NCBI GenBank assembly: GCA_037926845.1
Contig: JAXSPD010000061.1
Coordinates: forward strand, 1 to 9,196
Reading direction: 5' to 3'
DNA from: Pampinifervens yunnanense
GTDB taxonomy: Bacteria; Aquificota; Aquificia; Aquificales; Aquificaceae
DNA length: 9,196 nt
Position 1 is the first letter of the stretch, and every line of letters starts with the position of its first letter. The notes beneath the pieces were generated by a model, which was not told where the DNA came from, ran no database searches, and saw only the letters and a program-made list of their open reading frames with translations. Positions 6,490-9,196 of this stretch are shown in pieces. The position numbers were made by a program, and so were the translations under genes.

Positions 6490-7539
6490 ATGAGAGTTGC
6501 GGTGGGCATGAGCGGAGGCGTGGACAGTAGCGTCTGTGCACTTCTCATGAAGGAAGCAGGTCATGAGGTTCTTGGCATAACCCTTCGCTTTCACCAAGAG
6601 GTGTGCCACAGCGATGAGCTCAGAGTTTGCTGTTCGCCCGAGGATGTAAAGGATGCGGTAAGGGTCTCTCAACATCTGGGAATACCGCATTTAACTCTTA
6701 GTTGGGAAGCCCTATTTGAAAAGAGGGTTGTGGACTACTTTCTAAAGGAAAGCCTTGAGGGCAAGACACCAAATCCCTGTGCGGTATGCAACAGAGAGGT
6801 CAAAACAGGTTTTCTTGCAGAGTATCTCCACAAGGTTGCGGACATAGACAGGCTTGCCACCGGACACTATGCAAGGATTGTGGAATACAAGGGTAGAAGG
6901 CTTATAGCCCGTGCAAAGGACCAAAGAAGAGACCAGTCTTACTTTTTAAGCCTTGTAAGAGCGGAGCATTTAGAGCTTTTGGAGTTTCCTCTCGGTGAAA
7001 GGACAAAGGAAGAGGTAAGGCTTATAGCCAAAGAGAAGGGTTTGCCCGTGTGGGATAAAAGGGATTCTCAAGATGTGTGCTTTCTTATGGGCAAGGAGCC
7101 AGGGGAGTTTATAGAAGAGAGGATAGGCTTAAGGGAAGGATACTTCTACTATGAGGGCAAGCCCGTTGGCAAGCACAGGGGCTTTTTCCACTACACGGTA
7201 GGGCAGAGGCGGGGTCTTGGTGTAGCTCTGGGATTTCCCGTGTATGTGTGTGGTGTAGACCCAGAGGCTAACGCCGTTTACCTTTGCAGGGAAGAGGACC
7301 TACAAAGAGACTGGCTAATCCTTAGGGACATAAACTTCCACCTTGAGCCTCAGCTCTGGCAAAACCCTACTGCACAGATAAGGTATAGAAACAAACCTGT
7401 GCAGGTGGAGGACCTACAAAAAACCAGCCATGGCTACAGGGTAAAGTTAGCAGAGCCCCTCAAGGGCATAACGCCTGGTCAGGTTTGTGCCTTTTATGAA
7501 GGAGACCTTCTGCTGGGTGGTGGCATAATAAAGGAATGA
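6490..7539 (+). CDS. mnmA: tRNA-uridine 2-sulfurtransferase
   Basis: A 349-residue enzyme that thiolates U34 of tRNA-Lys, tRNA-Glu and tRNA-Gln using ATP and sulfur passed from a cysteine desulfurase relay. The N-terminal PP-loop is SGGVDSS (8-14). The catalytic cysteine pair expected in the family is Cys97 (TPNPCAVCNREVK) and Cys197 (SQDVCF), and ATGHYARI (123-130) and DQSYFL (148-153) bind tRNA/ATP in homologs. HYTVGQRRGLGV (234-245) starts the C-terminal beta domains, which end in PGQVCAFYEGDLLLGGG. Extra cysteines (Cys39, Cys47, Cys48 and Cys100) accompany the pair; Cys47-48 in RVCCSPEDVKDA look like a lineage variant also known in other thermophile MnmA proteins. No clear Shine-Dalgarno precedes the ATG, but no other start fits the PP-loop. 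The stop overlaps the rlmB start as ATGA. Confidence 0.96.
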   Translation: MRVAVGMSGGVDSSVCALLMKEAGHEVLGITLRFHQEVCHSDELRVCCSPEDVKDAVRVSQHLGIPHLTLSWEALFEKRVVDYFLKESLEGKTPNPCAVCNREVKTGFLAEYLHKVADIDRLATGHYARIVEYKGRRLIARAKDQRRDQSYFLSLVRAEHLELLEFPLGERTKEEVRLIAKEKGLPVWDKRDSQDVCFLMGKEPGEFIEERIGLREGYFYYEGKPVGKHRGFFHYTVGQRRGLGVALGFPVYVCGVDPEANAVYLCREEDLQRDWLILRDINFHLEPQLWQNPTAQIRYRNKPVQVEDLQKTSHGYRVKLAEPLKGITPGQVCAFYEGDLLLGGGIIKE

Positions 7540-8276
7540 TTGTTTACGGTAAAAACCCGGTCCTTGAAGCCCTAAGGTCAGGAAGAGATATAGAAAAGGT
7601 GCTATTTGCTCACGACTCGCACCCACCACATCAGATTGTAAAGCTATGCAAGGAAAGGGGTATAAAGCTCCAGAAAGTGCCAAGACAAAGGATAGAAGAG
7701 CTCGCAGGGACAAAGAAAACTCAAGGCATCCTCGCCATCTTAAGCCCAGTGGAATACGTAGACCCTCATGTGCTTTTTAGAGAGACCCTTAAGAGAAACT
7801 CCTTTTTCATAACCCTTGACCACATTACGGACCCACAGAATGTGGGAAACCTCCTTAGAACATGTGAAGTCTTTAGTGGAGTTGGTGCTCTTATGCCAAA
7901 GGATAGGTCGTGCCCTATAAACGAGACCGTGGTCAAGGCATCTGCGGGTGCGGTCTTTCACTTAATGCTTTCAAAAGTGGGAAGCCTTTCCAGAGCCCTT
8001 AGGAATTTTAAAGAGATGGGTGGATGGGTTGTGGTGGTAGAGAGAGGGGGAAAGGATATAAGAAGCGTTGACTTTCCTCCTGCTTGCACTCTTGTTTTAG
8101 GCTCTGAAGGAGAAGGCGTATCAAAAAGTGTTCTGGAAACCGCAGACCTGCTTGTATCCATACCCATGCAAGGCAGGGTAAACTCTCTAAATGTTTCAAA
8201 CGCAGGTGCTATAGCCATGTGGGAAGTTTTTAAAAAACTACTTGACAAAAACCCTGTGGATGGATATAATAGATAA
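7536..8276 (+). CDS. rlmB: 23S rRNA (guanosine 2'-O)-methyltransferase, RlmB/TrmH type
   Basis: A 246-residue SpoU/TrmH (SPOUT) methyltransferase. RlmB uses S-adenosylmethionine to methylate the 2'-OH of G2251 in the 23S rRNA P-loop; the specificity is inferred from the domain layout. An N-terminal SpoU substrate-binding domain (YGKNPVLEAL at 4-13 to about 75) precedes the knotted catalytic domain. Its motif 1 is DHITDPQNVGNLLRTCEVF (95-113), with the probable catalytic Arg108 and Asn101. Motif 2 is LVLGSEGEGV (186-195), and motif 3 is IPMQGRVNSLNVSNAGAI (209-226). The start overlaps mnmA by 4 nt. The last 12 residues (LDKNPVDGYNR and the preceding Leu) extend past the normal family end and are encoded by an rRNA promoter. 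Its place directly before the rrn operon fits its substrate. Confidence 0.93.
   Translation: MIVYGKNPVLEALRSGRDIEKVLFAHDSHPPHQIVKLCKERGIKLQKVPRQRIEELAGTKKTQGILAILSPVEYVDPHVLFRETLKRNSFFITLDHITDPQNVGNLLRTCEVFSGVGALMPKDRSCPINETVVKASAGAVFHLMLSKVGSLSRALRNFKEMGGWVVVVERGGKDIRSVDFPPACTLVLGSEGEGVSKSVLETADLLVSIPMQGRVNSLNVSNAGAIAMWEVFKKLLDKNPVDGYNR
8225..8239 (+). promoter_or_regulatory. Palindrome with A-rich core upstream of rrn promoter P1
   Basis: AGTTTT-TAA-AAAACT, centred 10 bp before the P1 -35 box and lying inside the rlmB coding region. Its position, about -44, is that of the proximal UP-element subsite bound by the RNA polymerase alpha C-terminal domain. Because it also encodes FKKL, it could be coincidental. 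Confidence 0.4.
8242..8270 (+). promoter_or_regulatory. rrn promoter P1 (inside the 3' end of rlmB)
   Basis: TTGACA at 8242-8247, a 17-bp spacer, and TATAAT at 8265-8270: a full sigma70-type consensus. The -10 is preceded by GGA, as in P2 and P4. The predicted start of transcription is about 8276-8278, at the rlmB stop codon. It matches P2 at 25 of 29 positions, which points to duplication. Confidence 0.88.
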
Positions 8277-8288
8277 TGTTAAGTGGTT

Positions 8289-8308
8289 CGGGGTTGACAA
8301 AAACCCCG
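8289..8308 (+). repeat. Inverted repeat across the P2 -35 box
   Basis: CGGGGTT (8289-8295) and AACCCCG (8302-8308) are perfect 7-bp arms around GACAAA, so the TTGACA of P2 starts inside the left arm. The site lies downstream of the P1 start, so it is an RNA hairpin in the P1 transcript as well as a possible DNA operator at P2. Confidence 0.5.
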
Positions 8309-8322
8309 TGAGAGGATATAAT
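8294..8322 (+). promoter_or_regulatory. rrn promoter P2
   Basis: TTGACA at 8294-8299, a 17-bp spacer, and TATAAT at 8317-8322, all consensus. It is 52 bp downstream of P1. The -10 is preceded by GGA, and the sequence after it (AATTAAAG) is AT-rich, unlike the GC-rich discriminators of E. coli rrn P1 promoters. Transcription should begin near 8329. Confidence 0.9.
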
Positions 8323-8329
8323 AATTAAA

Positions 8330-8354
8330 GTTTGCGGTTGTAGGGGCAAACCCC
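8330..8354 (+). other. Leader hairpin preceding leader repeat 1
   Basis: GTTTGC (8330-8335) can pair with GCAAAC (8346-8351), with GTAG in the loop. A competing hairpin, GGGG-CAAA-CCCC (8343-8346 with 8351-8354), uses the same right arm, so the two are mutually exclusive. It lies at the very start of the P2 transcript. Confidence 0.5.
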
Positions 8355-8380
8355 CTTGTCATCTTTAGAGTTGAATTAGG
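8353..8380 (+). repeat. rrn leader repeat, copy 1
   Basis: A 28-nt element of the form CCCTTG-T-CATCTT-N6-TGAAT-T-AGG. It matches copy 2 (8560-8587) at 21 of 28 positions without gaps. It is in the transcribed leader after P2 and directly follows a hairpin, as copy 2 does. The function is unknown; a leader antitermination or processing element is possible. Confidence 0.55.
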
Positions 8381-8393
8381 GTTTTGTGTAAGT

Positions 8394-8406
8394 CCCTTGA
8401 AAAGGG
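8394..8406 (+). promoter_or_regulatory. Palindrome upstream of rrn promoter P3
   Basis: CCCTT-GAA-AAGGG, centred 8 bp before the P3 -35 box, with one base between. The A-rich core sits where a proximal UP element would be. In transcripts from P1 and P2 it would form a short hairpin, but no T-tract follows, so it is not a terminator. Confidence 0.5.
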
Positions 8407-8407
8407 C

Positions 8408-8436
8408 TTGACAAAATCGTAAGGAAGTGTTAAACT
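8408..8436 (+). promoter_or_regulatory. rrn promoter P3
   Basis: TTGACA at 8408-8413, a 17-bp spacer, and TAAACT at 8431-8436 (4 of 6 to TATAAT). It lies 114 bp after P2. It lacks the GGA before the -10 that the other three share and is probably the weakest of the four. The expected start is about 8443. Confidence 0.75.
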
Positions 8437-8450
8437 AAAGTAGTTTGTTA

Positions 8451-8465
8451 GGGGTATAAAGCCCC
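8451..8465 (+). other. GGGG/CCCC hairpin in the P3 leader
   Basis: GGGG (8451-8454) can pair with CCCC (8462-8465) around a loop of TATAAAG, just after the expected P3 start. There is no T-run, so termination is unlikely. Confidence 0.35.
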
Positions 8466-8476
8466 GTGGCATAAAG

Positions 8477-8492
8477 GTCCTTTAAAAAGGAC
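8477..8492 (+). promoter_or_regulatory. Palindrome abutting rrn promoter P4
   Basis: GTCCTTT-AA-AAAGGAC, a perfect 7-bp inverted repeat ending at the base before the P4 TTGACA. Its centre is 8.5 bp from the -35 box, nearly as at P1 (10) and P3 (8). An UP-like A-tract or a protein site are both possible. Confidence 0.6.
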
Positions 8493-8521
8493 TTGACAAA
8501 ACCCTAAGGGTAGGATATAGT
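8493..8521 (+). promoter_or_regulatory. rrn promoter P4 (closest to 16S)
   Basis: TTGACA at 8493-8498, a 17-bp spacer, and TATAGT at 8516-8521 (5 of 6). GGA precedes the -10 as in P1 and P2, and the early spacer AAAACCC is shared with them. The expected start is about 8528, giving a leader of about 84 nt before 16S. Confidence 0.88.
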
Positions 8522-8534
8522 AAATAGTCCTACC
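8509..8534 (+). repeat. Inverted repeat around the P4 -10 box
   Basis: GGTAGGA (8509-8515) and TCCTACC (8528-8534) are perfect arms enclosing TATAGTAAATAG, which holds the -10 and discriminator of P4. It could be an operator, and in transcripts from P1-P3 it would be a hairpin. Confidence 0.5.
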
Positions 8535-8543
8535 TGAAAAGTT

Positions 8544-8563
8544 AGGGACTGTAGAAAGTCCCT
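8544..8563 (+). other. Leader hairpin overlapping leader repeat 2
   Basis: AGGGACT (8544-8550), loop GTAGAA, AGTCCCT (8557-8563): a perfect 7-bp stem. GTAG in the loop and the following CCCTTG mirror the hairpin before leader repeat 1. Confidence 0.6.
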
Positions 8564-8587
8564 TGACATCTTGGCAACTGAATAAGG
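8560..8587 (+). repeat. rrn leader repeat, copy 2
   Basis: CCCTTG-A-CATCTT-N6-TGAAT-A-AGG, 21 of 28 identical to 8353-8380. It contains a fifth TTGACA (8563-8568), but no -10 box lies at 16-18 bp, so I treat that hexamer as part of the leader repeat. It ends 24 nt before the mature 16S rRNA. Confidence 0.55.
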
Positions 8588-8590
8588 AGG
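8583..8590 (+). other. TAAGGAGG: complement of the 16S anti-Shine-Dalgarno end, in the pre-16S leader
   Basis: This octamer is the exact complement of CCUCCUUA, the conserved bacterial 16S 3' tail; the tail of this organism lies outside the window. No start codon with a real frame follows: a TTG at 8604 would encode four residues. It is therefore more likely to pair within pre-rRNA than to start translation. Confidence 0.5.
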
Positions 8591-8591
8591 A

Positions 8592-8611
8592 AGGACCCAA
8601 AACTTGGGGTT

Positions 8612-8616
<5 letters not shown>
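8592..8616 (+). other. Hairpin at the 5' boundary of 16S rRNA
   Basis: CCCAA (8596-8600), loop AAC, TTGGG (8604-8608) forms a short stem. AGGA (8592-8595) could extend it by pairing with TCCT (8613-8616) across a bulge, covering the predicted mature 5' end. It may be a processing structure. Confidence 0.4.

Positions 8617-9196
<580 letters not shown>

Noticed and set aside
8394..8406. CCCTT-GAA-AAGGG as an intrinsic terminator of P1/P2 transcripts
   Set aside because: The stem is only 5 bp and no T-tract follows; a terminator here would also defeat the upstream promoters.
8563..8568. Fifth TTGACA as a rrn promoter P5
   Set aside because: No -10-like hexamer lies 16-18 bp downstream (that position is the GGAGGA stretch), and the hexamer belongs to a leader repeat whose other copy reads TTGTCA.

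Overview
The window looks like chromosomal DNA from a thermophilic member of the Aquificales, probably Aquificaceae (Hydrogenobacter/Thermocrinis/Aquifex group). The signs are a GC-rich 16S rRNA 5' part beside protein genes of moderate GC, heavy use of AGG/AGA arginine and ATA isoleucine codons, Lys/Glu-rich proteins, and tightly packed, often overlapping genes. The genus cannot be fixed without a 16S comparison.

Layout. (1) 1-751, minus strand: a DeoR-type HTH protein fused to a cysteine-rich NosL/TRASH-like domain, followed after 10 nt by the N-terminus of a NuoG-type complex I subunit that runs off the left edge. (2) 772-2815, plus strand: pyrB (pyrimidine synthesis) overlapping coaBC (coenzyme A synthesis). 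(3) 2802-6028, minus strand: serA (serine synthesis) followed by three tandem paralogous Uma2/DUF820 putative nuclease genes with 1-nt stop/start overlaps; the last converges on coaBC with a 14-nt overlap. (4) 6068-8276, plus strand: a short unknown helical protein, mnmA (tRNA 2-thiouridylase) and rlmB (23S rRNA 2'-O-methyltransferase), closely spaced. (5) 8242-8611: an rRNA promoter and leader region. (6) 8612-9196: the 5' part of the 16S rRNA gene, cut by the right edge.

The most striking part is the rrn control region. Four sigma70-type promoters, all with a perfect TTGACA and exactly 17 bp to the -10 box (TATAAT, TATAAT, TAAACT, TATAGT), are stacked in 280 bp upstream of 16S. The first lies inside the last codons of rlmB. 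Three have a short palindrome with an A-rich core directly 5' of the -35 box. The transcribed leader holds two diverged copies of a 28-nt element, each directly after or overlapping a hairpin with GTAG in its loop. The second copy leads into TAAGGAGG, which matches the complement of the conserved anti-Shine-Dalgarno end of 16S rRNA. Together these suggest a high-output promoter array built by local duplication, with an organised pre-rRNA leader.

mnmA and rlmB act on tRNA and rRNA, so their position immediately before rrn makes functional sense, and read-through into rrn is possible. The other genes are mostly single-step housekeeping enzymes whose neighbourhoods do not form one pathway. The Uma2 triplet and the HTH-NosL regulator are the least understood proteins here.
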